Below are positions 20,575 to 30,451 of a DNA stretch of 43,877 nucleotides, one piece after another. The number at the start of each line of letters is the position of its first letter. Position 1 is the stretch's first letter. The notes beneath the pieces are model-generated. The model was not told the origin of the DNA and did no database searches. It saw only the letters and a program-made list of their open reading frames with translations. The DNA comes from a bacterium (lineage in GTDB: Bacteria > Hydrogenedentota > Hydrogenedentia > Hydrogenedentiales > SLHB01): NCBI GenBank assembly GCA_024231375.1, contig JAAEQP010000279.1:1-43877 (forward strand), read 5' to 3'. The translations under genes were made by a program, and so were the position numbers.

Positions 20575-20604
20575 TTGCGTCCGGTGCGCGCCTTGCCGTA
20601 TGCT
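20575..20604 (+). promoter_or_regulatory. promoter of the xylose-isomerase-like gene
   Basis: TTGCGT (20575-20580), 18-nt spacer, TATGCT (20599-20604). The start codon follows 51 nt downstream, with a GGGAGGA ribosome site at 20641-20647. Confidence 0.55.
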
Positions 20605-20655
20605 ACCCGCCATCACGTCAGTCACCCGCAACGACGCGGAGGGAGGAACATAGAC

Positions 20656-21705
20656 ATGGCCAAGACCAAAGGCAAATATCGCTTCTCGTTCGGACCCTGG
20701 AACATCGATGAGGGCGCAGACCCCTTCGGACCTCCGGTGCGGCGGCCCATCCCGCTCGGCAAGAAGATCAAGATGGCGGTGGAGATGGGGTATCACGGGA
20801 TGCAATTCCACGACGACGACGTCGTGCCGGACATTGACGACAAGTCGCCCGCCCAGGTCATGAAAGAAGCCAAGAAGGTCAAGAAGATGCTTGACGACAA
20901 CGGCCTCAAGGCCGAATTCGTCGCGCCGCGCCTCTGGTTCGCGCCCCAAACCATCGACGGCGCATACACCAACAACACGCCCCGGTTCCGCAAGTACGCC
21001 ATCGACCGCACCAAGCTCTGCATCGACCTCAACAACGCGCTCGATACGTCATGGATGGTCGTGTGGCTGGCCCGCGAAGGCAGTTACATCCGCGAAAGCA
21101 AGAATCCCCGCGTCGAAGTGTTGCAGATTCGCGACGCATTCAACGAATTCCTGGACTACGACCCGAAACTCAAGATCCTCATCGAACCCAAACCCAACGA
21201 ACCCGTCGATGGAGCCATCATCTCCACCATCGGGCATGCCGCCGGTCTGGCGTACCTCACCAACGATCCGGCCCGCGTCGGTCTCCTTGTCGAATCGGCC
21301 CACTCCATTCTCGCCGGGCTCGATCCATCCGATGACATGGCCTACGGGTTGGCCCACGACAAGCTCTGGAGCGTCCATCTCAACGACCAGGGCGGCATGA
21401 AGTTCGACCAGGATAAGTCATTCGGCTCCTATAACTTACGCCGCGCATTCGACCAGGTCCGCGTCCTCGAAGAGTACGGCTACGGCCGGAAAGGCGAATG
21501 GGTCGGCTTCGACGTCAAGCCCATGCGCACCCAGAAACAGGCCGTCTGCGCCAAACACTTGGCCAACAGCAGGGAGACCTTCCTCTTCCTCGCGCAGAAG
21601 GCGGCTACCGTCAACCGCAACCTCGAAGCCGATCTCGTCAAGACCCGCGACTACGAGGAACTCGACCGGTACATCCTGTGCCATCTGACCGGACGCCGAT
21701 ACTGA
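20656..21705 (+). CDS. xylose isomerase homologue (class I, actinobacterial-type), divergent
   Basis: A 349-residue TIM-barrel protein that aligns from end to end with the short class I xylose isomerases, which interconvert xylose and xylulose or glucose and fructose using two metal ions. Conserved positions are the catalytic FHDDD (H52, D55), EPKPNEP (E177, K179), E213 and H216, DQD (D251, D253) and D286 in FDVKP. The position of the usual metal-1 aspartate (D245 in Streptomyces) is H241 here, and the substrate-pocket phenylalanine corresponds to a tryptophan in LWFAP. Substrate or metal preference may therefore differ. The ATG is fixed by the strong ribosome site. It is flanked by a terminator. 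Confidence 0.8.
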   Translation: MAKTKGKYRFSFGPWNIDEGADPFGPPVRRPIPLGKKIKMAVEMGYHGMQFHDDDVVPDIDDKSPAQVMKEAKKVKKMLDDNGLKAEFVAPRLWFAPQTIDGAYTNNTPRFRKYAIDRTKLCIDLNNALDTSWMVVWLAREGSYIRESKNPRVEVLQIRDAFNEFLDYDPKLKILIEPKPNEPVDGAIISTIGHAAGLAYLTNDPARVGLLVESAHSILAGLDPSDDMAYGLAHDKLWSVHLNDQGGMKFDQDKSFGSYNLRRAFDQVRVLEEYGYGRKGEWVGFDVKPMRTQKQAVCAKHLANSRETFLFLAQKAATVNRNLEADLVKTRDYEELDRYILCHLTGRRY

Positions 21706-21747
21706 GATCCGCCTGGCGGGCGGCGCGGCGTGCATACGGAGTACACG

Positions 21748-21773
21748 AGCGGGGGTCGCGAACGACCCCCGCT
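21748..21773 (+). terminator. hairpin terminator after the xylose-isomerase-like gene
   Basis: A perfect 11-bp stem (AGCGGGGGTCG and its complement) with a CGAA loop, followed by TTTCC. The T-tract is short, but stem strength and its place 42 nt after the stop support termination. Confidence 0.7.
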
Positions 21774-21843
21774 TTCCACGTCCTGCATCGGGAAGTCGAT
21801 TGCCGCTACGCACGGCGCCAGGATGCCTGAGATCCGGAACCTG

Positions 21844-21852
21844 TGCTATCAT
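21844..21852 (+). promoter_or_regulatory. extended -10 promoter of the cytochrome gene
   Basis: TGC directly joined to TATCAT (21847-21852) forms an extended -10 element. No clear -35 is seen. A GAAGGAA ribosome site at about 21927-21933 precedes the start. Confidence 0.35.
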
Positions 21853-21938
21853 CTGCGCGGTGCATTTTCGGACATCGAGTACGAGTGTGGCGCCGATCGC
21901 GTGAACCCGTGGACGGCCCGTGAAGAGAAGGAATCGTG

Positions 21939-22622
21939 ATGATGCGGATGCGGGTCCGAACCCGCCGCGCGGTTGCGCTGGCGATCGCCTGTTTGACGGG
22001 CTGCTTCTGGATCGGCGTGGTGTCCTATGTCCTGGCAGGAGAAGGCGTAGCGTCACAAGGCAACGCCGCCAAGGCACCCGCCGTTCGCGTCCAGTTCCCG
22101 GCCGACAAGGTCGTGCTCGAATCCACCAAACTCCAGGTCGTCGCCCGTCTGGCCCGTAGAGGGTCCGAGACCCCACCCCTCCTGGTCGATGGGAATCCTG
22201 CCTCCTGGGACCCCGTTGCGCCGCCGAACCTGGTGGCCAAGCTCACGCTGACACCGGGGTTGCATACGCTACGTGTCGGCGAGACCGACATGAAGTGCTT
22301 CGTCTCAAGCGGCAAAGAAGGCGAGAAACGTCCCGACAAGTGGCCCGTGCTCAAGCATCATCCCGTGGACGATAAGGGATGGCTCACCTGCTCCCAGTGC
22401 CACCGCGTCGACCAAGTCGACGACCGGCAACGCGTGGGGCGCTTGAAAGACCTAAGCAAGACCTGCACCTCCTGTCACACCAAGATCCAGTTTGAGAAGA
22501 CCCACAAACACGAGTTCAAACCCTACCGGGAATGCGACCGATGCCACGGGGTCCACGGTTCTACCCGACCGTCCCTACTGAAGGCCCCGAAAGCCAAGCT
22601 CTGCGTCAGCTGTCACGAGTAG
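21939..22622 (+). CDS. tetrahaem c-type cytochrome (doubled-CXXCH-like)
   Basis: A 227-residue exported protein with four haem-binding motifs: CSQCH (151), CTSCH (176), CDRCH (199) and CVSCH (222). Histidines at 140-141, 189, 191 and 206 could serve as distal ligands. Residues 45-120 form a beta-rich domain without haem motifs. The N-terminal hydrophobic segment contains LTGC (19-22), so it may be a lipoprotein or a membrane-anchored protein. The protein ends one residue after the last haem motif. Three ATG/GTG starts lie in tandem (21936, 21939, 21942). It likely passes electrons in the periplasm. The 3' end overlaps the convergent kinase gene by 17 nt. Confidence 0.85.
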   Translation: MMRMRVRTRRAVALAIACLTGCFWIGVVSYVLAGEGVASQGNAAKAPAVRVQFPADKVVLESTKLQVVARLARRGSETPPLLVDGNPASWDPVAPPNLVAKLTLTPGLHTLRVGETDMKCFVSSGKEGEKRPDKWPVLKHHPVDDKGWLTCSQCHRVDQVDDRQRVGRLKDLSKTCTSCHTKIQFEKTHKHEFKPYRECDRCHGVHGSTRPSLLKAPKAKLCVSCHE

Positions 22623-25287
22623 GGCGAGATTCCGGCCTGCACCATCGCCCGATCGCCTTGAGCAATTCCTCCGCCTGTACCGGTTTCGTGACGTAATCGT
22701 CCATCCCGGCGTCCAGACAGCGACGCCGGTCCCCCTCCTGCGCGTGACCCGTCATCGCTACGACCGGGATGTGCCCGCCGGATTCTTCCTCCAGCCGTCG
22801 GATTGCCGCCGTTGCCTCGAACCCGTCCATCTCCGGCATCTGCACATCCATCAGCACCAACGAATAGGGCAGGCTCTCCACCGCCGTCACCGCTTCCCTG
22901 CCGTTGGCAACCGCGTCTGCCCGGTAGCCGAGCTTCTCCAACATGCGTAGCGCCACCTTCTGGTTCACGATGTTGTCTTCGGCCAGCAGAATGCGGAACG
23001 ACTTCTTCTCGTCCTCCCGCAACGAGTGGCGGGTCACGATCTGGTCGGCTGCCCTGTACGCCGGTCCGGCGAGCAACCTTCCCAGGCATTCGCGAAGATG
23101 CGACTGCTTCACAGGCTTCAGGAGATACCCTCCGAATCCCGCCTTCTGCAACCGCGCCGCATCGCCACGTTCGCCGACAGACGTGATCATCACCAGCACC
23201 GCCCTGCGCAAGTCCGGGTCCGCCTTGATGCGCCGCCCCAACGCCTCCCCGTCCATTCCCGGCAGCTGCATGTCCAAGAGGATCACGTCAAATGAATCGC
23301 CCTTCTCGTGGGCTCGACGGACCGCCCGCCAGCCTTCTTCCGCGTCCACGGCTTCCTCCACCCGGCACTGCCACTGTTCCAGCGGCAGTCGCAAGACCAA
23401 GCGGTTTGTCGCGTGGTCGTCCACGATGAGAACATGCTTGCCCTCCACATCGGCGGATACCGCCGCCGGCGCCTCCCGGCCAGGTTTCTGCCGCTGGAGC
23501 GCCACCGTGAAGCGGAAGGTTGCCCCCGTGCCCAGGTCGCTGTCCAACGAGATCGTGCCACCCATCATCTCAACCAACTGCTTCGAAATCGCCAGCCCGA
23601 GTCCCGTTCCGCCATACTCCCGCGCCACGTGTGCCTCGGCCTGAGAGAACGACTGGAACAGGTTCTTCTGAGCGTCCTTGGCGATCCCGATTCCCGTATC
23701 GGTCACTTCAAACCGCACCACGGTATCGGCTTCGCCTTCCGCATCCAGGTAGGCACGAATCACCACCTCGCCTTGGTGTGTGAACTTAACCGCGTTGCCC
23801 ACCAGGTTGCTCAACACCTGCCGCAGCCGGCCGGGATCCCCGCGGACCAGCGACGGCACGTCGGGGTCAATCAGGAACGCCAACTCGATCTGCTTCTCCG
23901 ACGCCTTCACCGCGAACAGATCCGCGACTTCCTCCACGACGGTACGCAGGTCAAAATCCAACGTCTCCAAGTCAAGGCGGCCCGCCTCGATCTTCGAAAA
24001 GTCGAGGATGTCGTTCACAAGGGCCAGCAGCGCTTCGGCGCACGTGCGGACGGTCTGGGCGAACTCCCGCTGCTCCATACTCAGATCCGTGTCAAGCAGG
24101 AGGCCCGACATGCCGATGATGCCGTTCATGGGCGTGCGAACCTCATGACTCATGTTCGCCAGGAATCGGCTCTTTGCCGCGTTCGCATCGCGCGCCTCCA
24201 GCGCCATTCGGTTCGCGTGCTCCATCGCCGCCCCGAGGCGCCGATTCAGACGCGCAACATGGACCGCCACCAGCGTGAGAAATACCACAAGCGCGGCCGC
24301 GCCCACGATCCAGTGACCGTACTGCGCCGCCAGATCCCTGAAGCGGATCCTGCCGTAATCCCGGTAGGGTCCGACGCGGAGTTCTCTGAGGCAATCGCGC
24401 ACCGGTTGGTAGTTCAGCGGAACCGTCCAGCCCCCGCAATGGGCCGCCTTCGCCGCGCGACTGTCGGCCGGCATCTGCAGTAGCGCGATCTCAACCTCCG
24501 TGGCCAGCGCGTCGGGCGTATGCGCGACCTTCGCCAAGGGCCATTCCGGGTACAGCCGCGTGCTTAGTGCGAAAGGAAATCTCCGCGCCATATCCGGCCG
24601 GGGTTCGATGACACGGAATCGTGCCCGGTCGATGAGGCCGTCCGCGGCCATTCGTTCGAGGGTGTCCGTGCGCACCGTGCCGGCGTCGGCCCTTCCGCTG
24701 TTCACGGCATAGACCACCGCGTCGTGCGTGCCCTCAAACGTGAGCGCGGTGAAGTCCGCGTAGGGGTCGACGCCGCGGTCCCGCAGTTCCCGCCACGCCG
24801 CACGCCACCCTCCCAACGAATCCTCGTCCACCGCCGCGAAACGCATGCCCTCGATATCCTCGAACGCGTGAATATCCTCCCGCTCGGCCCGGCAGAACAC
24901 TACGCCTCCGAACACCGTATACGCGCCGGTGGTCCGCTGATTTCGCAACGTCGCCAATCGGAACACATCGAGTTCCACCTCCAGCTCGACGTATGCGGAC
25001 GAGTTCGCAAGGATGAAGTCCACCGCACCGGACGACACGGTGGAATGAATCTGCTCGAAGTCCAGCGGGATCACCTCGAATCGACGGTCAGGAATCCGTG
25101 CCGACAGATACTCCGCGGTCGGCCCCCACTGGGTCAAACAGTTCTCCACGCCCCGTTTCGCCAGCACGCCGATCTTCACCGGTTGCTGCGCCCCCGCGGA
25201 GAACCCCGCCAGCGCGATAACGATCGGCCAGACCCACGCGTAGCCCGTGTGCCGCGGCCTTCGGACTCTGTCGCGCCAGATCGCCAT
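22606..25287 (-). CDS. hybrid sensor histidine kinase with PhnD-type sensor and two receiver domains
   Basis: 893 residues. A signal/anchor helix (about 15-33) is followed by a periplasmic PhnD-like binding domain (36-300), a membrane helix (325-346) and a coiled linker. The HisKA domain has its phosphorylation site at H381 in [15 protein letters not shown]. The HATPase_c domain has its N-box near N498, DTGIGI at 530 and GGTGLGL at 559. Receiver 1 (617-738) has D672 and receiver 2 (764-880) has D814. There is no Hpt domain and no nearby response regulator with an output domain, so the phosphate must pass elsewhere. PhnD-like sensors occur in TtrS-type kinases; the ligand here is unknown. Confidence 0.93.
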   Translation of the reverse strand: MAIWRDRVRRPRHTGYAWVWPIVIALAGFSAGAQQPVKIGVLAKRGVENCLTQWGPTAEYLSARIPDRRFEVIPLDFEQIHSTVSSGAVDFILANSSAYVELEVELDVFRLATLRNQRTTGAYTVFGGVVFCRAEREDIHAFEDIEGMRFAAVDEDSLGGWRAAWRELRDRGVDPYADFTALTFEGTHDAVVYAVNSGRADAGTVRTDTLERMAADGLIDRARFRVIEPRPDMARRFPFALSTRLYPEWPLAKVAHTPDALATEVEIALLQMPADSRAAKAAHCGGWTVPLNYQPVRDCLRELRVGPYRDYGRIRFRDLAAQYGHWIVGAAALVVFLTLVAVHVARLNRRLGAAMEHANRMALEARDANAAKSRFLANMSHEVRTPMNGIIGMSGLLLDTDLSMEQREFAQTVRTCAEALLALVNDILDFSKIEAGRLDLETLDFDLRTVVEEVADLFAVKASEKQIELAFLIDPDVPSLVRGDPGRLRQVLSNLVGNAVKFTHQGEVVIRAYLDAEGEADTVVRFEVTDTGIGIAKDAQKNLFQSFSQAEAHVAREYGGTGLGLAISKQLVEMMGGTISLDSDLGTGATFRFTVALQRQKPGREAPAAVSADVEGKHVLIVDDHATNRLVLRLPLEQWQCRVEEAVDAEEGWRAVRRAHEKGDSFDVILLDMQLPGMDGEALGRRIKADPDLRRAVLVMITSVGERGDAARLQKAGFGGYLLKPVKQSHLRECLGRLLAGPAYRAADQIVTRHSLREDEKKSFRILLAEDNIVNQKVALRMLEKLGYRADAVANGREAVTAVESLPYSLVLMDVQMPEMDGFEATAAIRRLEEESGGHIPVVAMTGHAQEGDRRRCLDAGMDDYVTKPVQAEELLKAIGRWCRPESRPTRDS

Positions 25288-25336
25288 CCGATCCCCAAGC
25301 CTATCGGTTCGCGTGGCCGTGCCTCAGAGGGGGAGA

Positions 25337-25984
25337 TCATTCCCGTCTCGAGGTTGTCCGTTCAGAGAGTTCCTGCACACGCGTGTGGATCGCCGCCGCC
25401 AACTCGCCCTGGGCTTCACCGTACACGTCTCCCTCAGCGAGCAAGTCCAGGGCCGCTCTGCACTTCACCAACGCCGTGTCGAAAAACCCATCCTCCAAGG
25501 CCTTCTGCGCAGCCGCGTACACACGCTCGAACTTCAGCTTCGTGTTACGCGCGTATTCAGCGGCCCGTTCCACGGCTTGGCGCTCCGCCTCGCTCATCGG
25601 CTCTTCCTCGACCTCCGGTTCACGGGGTTCCGGCGGCGGGGGCGACGGAATGACCTCGCCCTGGGCACGCGCCCGCATGCAGCGAAGCGCCCGCGCCGTG
25701 CGGGACCGCGCCTCCTGCGCAGCGCCGGGAGACACCCGATTCAAGTCCCATTTCACCAGGTGCCGTGCATTACCAGGCGGGAACAAATCGTCAAGCAGCG
25801 CTTGCGCCAAGGTAGGCAGCCCGTCCTCCGACGCCGAAACGCGCAGAACCGCTCCGACCCAATAGTGTCCGTCGAGGCCATCATCCTTGGGTCCAAGCAC
25901 GTAGACCAACTCGGCCCCCTCGCGGGCGAGCCGGTCGTAGAGGTGCTGGTGCCTCCGTAGTTCCGAAGGTATTGCGTCATCCAT
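25337..25984 (-). CDS. hypothetical protein with Pro/Glu linker and helical C-terminus
   Basis: 215 residues, not recognised. An N-terminal domain (1-105, containing ELVYVLGPKDDGLDGHYWVG) is joined by a Pro/Glu-rich linker (112-129) to a helical region (130-210). That region reads like one or two TPR-type hairpins: YAAAQKALEDGFFDTALVKC then RAALDLLAEG. There is no signal peptide or membrane segment, so it is cytoplasmic. The ATG at 25984 is chosen because residues upstream look non-coding and a candidate promoter lies there. It sits 49 nt upstream of the sensor kinase on the same strand and may be co-transcribed with it. Confidence 0.7.
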   Translation of the reverse strand: MDDAIPSELRRHQHLYDRLAREGAELVYVLGPKDDGLDGHYWVGAVLRVSASEDGLPTLAQALLDDLFPPGNARHLVKWDLNRVSPGAAQEARSRTARALRCMRARAQGEVIPSPPPPEPREPEVEEEPMSEAERQAVERAAEYARNTKLKFERVYAAAQKALEDGFFDTALVKCRAALDLLAEGDVYGEAQGELAAAIHTRVQELSERTTSRRE

Positions 25985-26024
25985 GTGATGTGTGTCCGAG
26001 CGTGTGACGGACCATCCGCCAAGC

Positions 26025-26036
26025 ACCATCGTATCA
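26025..26036 (-). promoter_or_regulatory. extended -10 element upstream of the hypothetical gene
   Basis: On the minus strand TGA is directly joined to TACGAT (plus coordinates 26028-26033), about 43 nt before the ATG at 25984. No convincing -35 is present. Confidence 0.35.
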
Positions 26037-26073
26037 CACGGGTCCAAGTTCCGAATAGGCCCCAGCGACTCGT

Positions 26074-26970
26074 CTACGCACCAAGAGCAGCCGCCTGCGC
26101 GAGCGCCAACGCCCCCGCGACCCCGGCTCGATTGCCCAAACCAGGCGGCACGATGTACGAATCGATTTCGGAAAGGATGGCCGGGGTCTTGACGTAGTCG
26201 TTCAGCAGGCCCACCACATCCCGGCGTATCAGCGGGAAGAGCTGCTTCTGTTCCATCACCCCGCCGCCAAGAATGATGCGTTGAGGCGACAGCGTGCAGA
26301 TGAAGCCGACCAATGCGAGGGCCAGGTAGTGCGCCTCCAACTCCCAGGCTGGATGGTCCTCCGGAAGCTCGCGGGCGGACGTCTCCCATCGCGCCTCAAT
26401 CGCCGGGCCCGAAGCCAAGCCTTCGAGACAGTCGCCGTGAAACGGGCAGCAACCCGGATACGGGTCGCGATCCAAATCGTGCGGCAACCGCACATGGCCC
26501 ATCTCCGGATGGACTAGCCCGTGCATGAGCCCGCCGTTGACGACGCCGCCGCCGCCGATGCCGGTGCCCACGGTGAGGTACAGAAGCGTATCCAGTCCTT
26601 GCCCCGCGCCCCACCGATACTCGCCCAAGGCCGCGCCGTTCACGTCCGTATCGAACCCCACCGGCACGCCGAGTGCATGGCCCACCAATCCAGCAAAATC
26701 GGTATTCGCCCAGCCGGGTTTCGGCGTGGTGGTCACATATCCGAATGTGGCCGACTCCGGATTCGGGTCCACCGGGCCGAACGAGCCGATCCCGACGGCG
26801 GCTAACGTTCCCACACCTCCCTGTTCGCGAAAGAAGGCGATCGCCTGACCGATGGTCTCGTCCGGCGTGGTCGTGGGGAATCGGACTTCCTGCACGATGT
26901 CGTCCGGCCCCGAGCCCACAGCACACACGAACTTGGTGCCACCCGCTTCGATTCCCCCGAACAACGGCAT
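26074..26970 (-). CDS. ROK family sugar kinase, probable fructokinase
   Basis: 298 residues. ATP-binding [10 protein letters not shown] starts the protein and the catalytic aspartate is D109 in [11 protein letters not shown]. The second phosphate loop is TVGTGIGGG. The zinc-binding segment HPEMGH (154-159) followed by [18 protein letters not shown] is typical of bacterial fructokinases of the YdhR/ScrK group, which phosphorylate fructose (and sometimes mannose) at C6. The ATG at 26970 has an AAGGAG ribosome site, 16 nt after the M23 peptidase stop. Co-transcription with envelope genes gives no clear hint of its sugar. Confidence 0.88.
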   Translation of the reverse strand: MPLFGGIEAGGTKFVCAVGSGPDDIVQEVRFPTTTPDETIGQAIAFFREQGGVGTLAAVGIGSFGPVDPNPESATFGYVTTTPKPGWANTDFAGLVGHALGVPVGFDTDVNGAALGEYRWGAGQGLDTLLYLTVGTGIGGGGVVNGGLMHGLVHPEMGHVRLPHDLDRDPYPGCCPFHGDCLEGLASGPAIEARWETSARELPEDHPAWELEAHYLALALVGFICTLSPQRIILGGGVMEQKQLFPLIRRDVVGLLNDYVKTPAILSEIDSYIVPPGLGNRAGVAGALALAQAAALGA

Positions 26971-26986
26971 AGTCCCGCTCCTTGTC

Positions 26987-28927
26987 TCAGCTACCCGCAC
27001 CCTCCGGCGCGGGAACAACAATGTGCTTCACCACTTCCGTCTGGTTGCCCGCCGCATCGACCACCCGGAACACGATGTCCTGTTTGCCTGCGGGCAAGTC
27101 CTCGTCGCGCGCCCAGTCGATACGGCTTCGTTCCGGATCGTATTCCATCAGCAACCACTGATCGCCGCAATACACATCGATCAGGTCGATTCCACTGCCC
27201 TTGTCCGACACGGTTGCGCTGATAGAGGGACGCCGCGACGTCACGCGGCCACCCTTGCCCAGACGAACGGCTTTCACCTCAGGCGGCGAAACGTCTTCGA
27301 TGACGGCGAAGACGCCAAGCGAACGGGTGGTGGTCGTGAACCCGCGCGCGGTGCGTTCCGTCGGCAGTCGCGACCACGACCGCGATCCGGCCCGGTAAAT
27401 GTGCAGCCGTTCCGGCTTGGTCACGCCGTCCGGCAGCGGCAGAGCGATCCCTACCGGCTCGTCCACGGGCGTCTCCTTGGGGCCGATACCGTGGGGATCT
27501 CCTATCAGATTGCCGCAAGGCGGCGGAGTGCCCGCCCCAGGCTCCGCCCAGAGCAGCATGGCGCCGTACGGCGATTCCCTGCGCACGGCGACCAGTGCTC
27601 CGTCAATGCCCGCCGCTCGCTCGGGCTCACCTCGCGTGAACACGTCCACACGCCGGCTCCAAGGATCGATTCGCGGATGGTCCACGCGAAGGGTCACGGC
27701 ACGCGCGCCCGGCCGCGGCCGGTATCCCGCGCGGAATGTGCGCGGACCAACCCGCCGCACAGATCCGCCTTCCAAAGGGTCGGGACCGTCCCACGCAAAC
27801 ACCGGCGTTTCAGGCTCAGGCTTCGTGAAGTGCATGGTCACGCACACCCAGTCCGCCATTCCCTCCAGAATCACCCTGCCTTTGCCCAACTCCTCAACGG
27901 CCGGCGCGGGACGGTCCGCGTCCATGTCGAAGCGGATCGGCACAAACACGCTGACTGAGTTCCCCCGGAAATCTTCGATGTCGATCCTCACGTCGGACGG
28001 GTCAAGCGGAACCTGATACCAGCCGTCACCGTCGCAGACACCGTACGCAGGCGCAACGTTTCCCGGCCACCGGTACTGAAGCAAGAATCGGCCGGAACCC
28101 TTCAGGAACGGGTGGTAAGCCACGGCGCCGTGGTGAATGGTCTCGTACGAGAGCAGATCGTTACGCATGCGGAAAATGAAAATCTGGCCGTCCGCAGCCG
28201 ACGTGCATACCTCGTACACGCCCAACTTCGTCTGCCCCCCGTTGGCCGGGTCGATTGCGTCCACCCCGAACCCCACCGCGCCCGACGCCGACACGGGTTC
28301 CGTGGCATACGCCCCGTCTCCCAGCGTCTTGAGCGGGAGCACGACCGGTACGATGCCGCCGTTGACCGTGCTTCCCGGGCCGTTGGGTACCACCACCACC
28401 TTGCGCGGCGTGGGCCGGTTCGAGTCCGGCCACGACACGTCGACCAAACGCGGGTTGACGGGTCGCCCGAGTTCGTCGCGAAGTTCGTAGTGCAGGTGGG
28501 GCACGCCGATGCCGGTCTGGCCGCTACGCGCCACGACCGCGCCTCGACTCACCGGGAACGTGCCCTCGTCCGGGTAGAGATCGACCGTATACGACTTGCG
28601 GGCATGTTGCTGCCGCCGAACATACTCGGCCAACGGCTCCTCGAAGGCGGACAGATGGCCAAACACCACCGTGTTGCCGTCCCGCAATTTCAGGTAGACG
28701 GCCTTGCCGTAGCCCCACGGCGAGCAGCGGACCCGCACCACAGACCCATCGTCGGGCGCGTGGACCGCTTTCCCCGGGGGGCCCGTGCGCAGATCGATCC
28801 CGGCGTGAAACCGGCCCGGCCGGTATTCGCCGAAACTGGATGTCAGCGAACGCGGCAGTTCGAGGGGCCACTCGTAGGCGTCGGCCCCGGTCAGCAGCAG
28901 TGGAATCAGGAGTGCGAACGACGTCAC
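26987..28927 (-). CDS. M23 family metallopeptidase with C-terminal Ig-like domain
   Basis: 646 residues, exported (signal peptide 1-17). The LytM/M23 catalytic domain lies at the N-terminus: H41 and D45 in HAGID, H91 in VVFGHLSAF, and H144/H146 in HLHYE, so the zinc site is complete. Such enzymes cut peptidoglycan cross-bridges. Residues 160-550 form a long beta-rich region of unknown function. About 555-640 is an Ig-like domain ([20 protein letters not shown]). It has a GTG start overlapping the PpiC stop by 4 nt. It is longer than most M23 enzymes and carries its catalytic domain first, which is uncommon. Confidence 0.9.
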   Translation of the reverse strand: MTSFALLIPLLLTGADAYEWPLELPRSLTSSFGEYRPGRFHAGIDLRTGPPGKAVHAPDDGSVVRVRCSPWGYGKAVYLKLRDGNTVVFGHLSAFEEPLAEYVRRQQHARKSYTVDLYPDEGTFPVSRGAVVARSGQTGIGVPHLHYELRDELGRPVNPRLVDVSWPDSNRPTPRKVVVVPNGPGSTVNGGIVPVVLPLKTLGDGAYATEPVSASGAVGFGVDAIDPANGGQTKLGVYEVCTSAADGQIFIFRMRNDLLSYETIHHGAVAYHPFLKGSGRFLLQYRWPGNVAPAYGVCDGDGWYQVPLDPSDVRIDIEDFRGNSVSVFVPIRFDMDADRPAPAVEELGKGRVILEGMADWVCVTMHFTKPEPETPVFAWDGPDPLEGGSVRRVGPRTFRAGYRPRPGARAVTLRVDHPRIDPWSRRVDVFTRGEPERAAGIDGALVAVRRESPYGAMLLWAEPGAGTPPPCGNLIGDPHGIGPKETPVDEPVGIALPLPDGVTKPERLHIYRAGSRSWSRLPTERTARGFTTTTRSLGVFAVIEDVSPPEVKAVRLGKGGRVTSRRPSISATVSDKGSGIDLIDVYCGDQWLLMEYDPERSRIDWARDEDLPAGKQDIVFRVVDAAGNQTEVVKHIVVPAPEGAGS

Positions 28928-30084
28928 GGAGCGCCCTCGTCCGGCACCGCTTCGAGCTTGGCCTCTTCCGGTTCGCCGCCAAACAGATTCGACAACGACG
29001 CGGCCAACTCGGGATTGCCAACCAGTTGTTTCTCGAGGTCGAGGTACACTTGCACGGACGACTCTTTCCCGGTGGCTTCGGCGCAGTAGGCCCGTACGGC
29101 ACGCGTGCCTTTACGCGACATGAGCAAAGTCCTGATGCGCGGCGAGGTCGTCTCCAGGGTCATCTCTTCGCCGGGCACAAACTCGATCAACTTCATGATG
29201 TAGAGGCCCATCGTGGTCTCGATGGGTTCACCGATGGCGCCGGCCTGCATCTCGTACACGGCCTTCTGCAGCGGCTCGGGCAGGCTCATCACGGGCCCCG
29301 TGCCGATGTCTCCGCCCTTTTCGCGGATGGGTTCCGGATGGTCGGTCAGTTCCTTGGCGACGCCCTCGAACGTCTCGCCCGACCGAAGCCGTTTCATGGC
29401 GCTTGCCGCCTTGTCCCGGGCCGCTTTGATCTTGTCCGGAGTTGCCGCACGCCCCTGAGGGAATCTAATGAAGATCTGCTGAAGATGGCACATGTCCGGG
29501 CGGCGGGTCTGCTGTTTGTTGGCCTCGAACCACTCCGCCACTTCCGCATCCGTCACCTCGATGGCGGCTTCATCTATGATCGCTTCCCGCGTCTTCTCGA
29601 TGAGCAGTGCTTCGCGCAGCTCCGCCATGGCCGCGTCCTTGTTGGCGCCTGCCATCTCCAGAACCTCGCTCTCGCTCGGCAACTCGTCGCTGCCGCGCGC
29701 CAACGCCTTCTGGAGTGCCGCCAGTTCCCGCTCCCATCCGGCTTCCAGTTCCTCGTCGGAGACCGTGAGGCCGCGTTCCACCGCCGACTGCCGCAGGACT
29801 TCCTGTTCAAGCAGCGCCCGTAGCGTGCTGAATGCCAACGCCACCCGCGCCTCGTCGTTGATGGGACGTCCGGGATTCATCTGCGCGAATCGCGTCAATT
29901 CGCCGGTGTACAGATCGCGAAATGCCCCGCTGTCCACCATTTGCCCGTTCACCCGCGCCACGGGCCCGTCCGGCACCGACCGCAACACAATGTCCATGCC
30001 ATCAATGTCGGGCGCCTGGGCAACCGTCACCCCCGCCGCGACCAACATCGTCATTCCTGCGAACACCATCCGTCCAACCTTCAT
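28924..30084 (-). CDS. PpiC/SurA-type peptidyl-prolyl isomerase
   Basis: 386 residues with a signal peptide (cleavage near VAQA-PD, residue 24). A SurA-like N-terminal chaperone region (40-190, including SAVERGLTVSDEELEAGWE) precedes one parvulin domain (about 195-305, with LTDHPEPIREKGGDIGTG). It probably helps fold exported proteins in the periplasm. The ATG at 30084 overlaps the stop of the small membrane protein by 4 nt, so the longer frame to 30456 is only its shadow. The negatively charged tail ends EAVPDEGAP. Confidence 0.9.
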   Translation of the reverse strand: MKVGRMVFAGMTMLVAAGVTVAQAPDIDGMDIVLRSVPDGPVARVNGQMVDSGAFRDLYTGELTRFAQMNPGRPINDEARVALAFSTLRALLEQEVLRQSAVERGLTVSDEELEAGWERELAALQKALARGSDELPSESEVLEMAGANKDAAMAELREALLIEKTREAIIDEAAIEVTDAEVAEWFEANKQQTRRPDMCHLQQIFIRFPQGRAATPDKIKAARDKAASAMKRLRSGETFEGVAKELTDHPEPIREKGGDIGTGPVMSLPEPLQKAVYEMQAGAIGEPIETTMGLYIMKLIEFVPGEEMTLETTSPRIRTLLMSRKGTRAVRAYCAEATGKESSVQVYLDLEKQLVGNPELAASLSNLFGGEPEEAKLEAVPDEGAP

Positions 30085-30416
30085 TCGAGTTCCCCCGCGG
30101 CTTCCGCCGCCTCTTCCGCCACTTTCGCGGCTTCCGCCGCCTCTTCCGCCAGTATCTTCGCCTCGATCAACCGTTCCAACTCGTTGGCCAGGATGAGCCG
30201 CACCAAACGGACCGACACATGCACCACGAAGTACGTTACGGAAAACGTGACCGCTACCCGGTACACCACCATCGAGAAGGTGACGTCGCCATAGAAACAC
30301 AGCGCCATCACGACGAATGCCAACGCCGCCGCGGCCAGCAATCCGAGCTTGTCGCTGTCGAACGAAAGCTTCGGGAACTTCGGTTCGCGCCGTCTCTTTC
30401 TGCGAGGCTTCGGCAT
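30081..30416 (-). CDS. small membrane protein with Ala/Glu repeat tail
   Basis: 111 residues, not recognised. A very basic N-terminus (KPRRKRRREPKFPK) precedes two hydrophobic segments (about 25-45 and 50-72), then a charged helix and a tail with two copies of a 10-residue unit, AEEAAEAAKV and AEEAAEAAGE. The underlying DNA holds an exact 26-nt direct repeat (30096-30121 and 30126-30151). It opens the operon that runs through the PpiC, M23 and ROK genes. A promoter lies so close that the start codon is nearly the first base of the transcript. Confidence 0.75.
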   Translation of the reverse strand: MPKPRRKRRREPKFPKLSFDSDKLGLLAAAALAFVVMALCFYGDVTFSMVVYRVAVTFSVTYFVVHVSVRLVRLILANELERLIEAKILAEEAAEAAKVAEEAAEAAGELE

Positions 30417-30422
30417 GGCGTA

Positions 30423-30451
30423 ATGCTACCACACGCCCGCGCACCCCACAA
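30423..30451 (-). promoter_or_regulatory. promoter of the small membrane protein operon, leaderless geometry
   Basis: On the minus strand TTGTGG (30446-30451), a 17-nt spacer, and TAGCAT (30423-30428) preceded by TGG as an extended -10. Exactly 6 nt separate the -10 from the ATG at 30416-30414, and there is no Shine-Dalgarno site. Confidence 0.55.
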
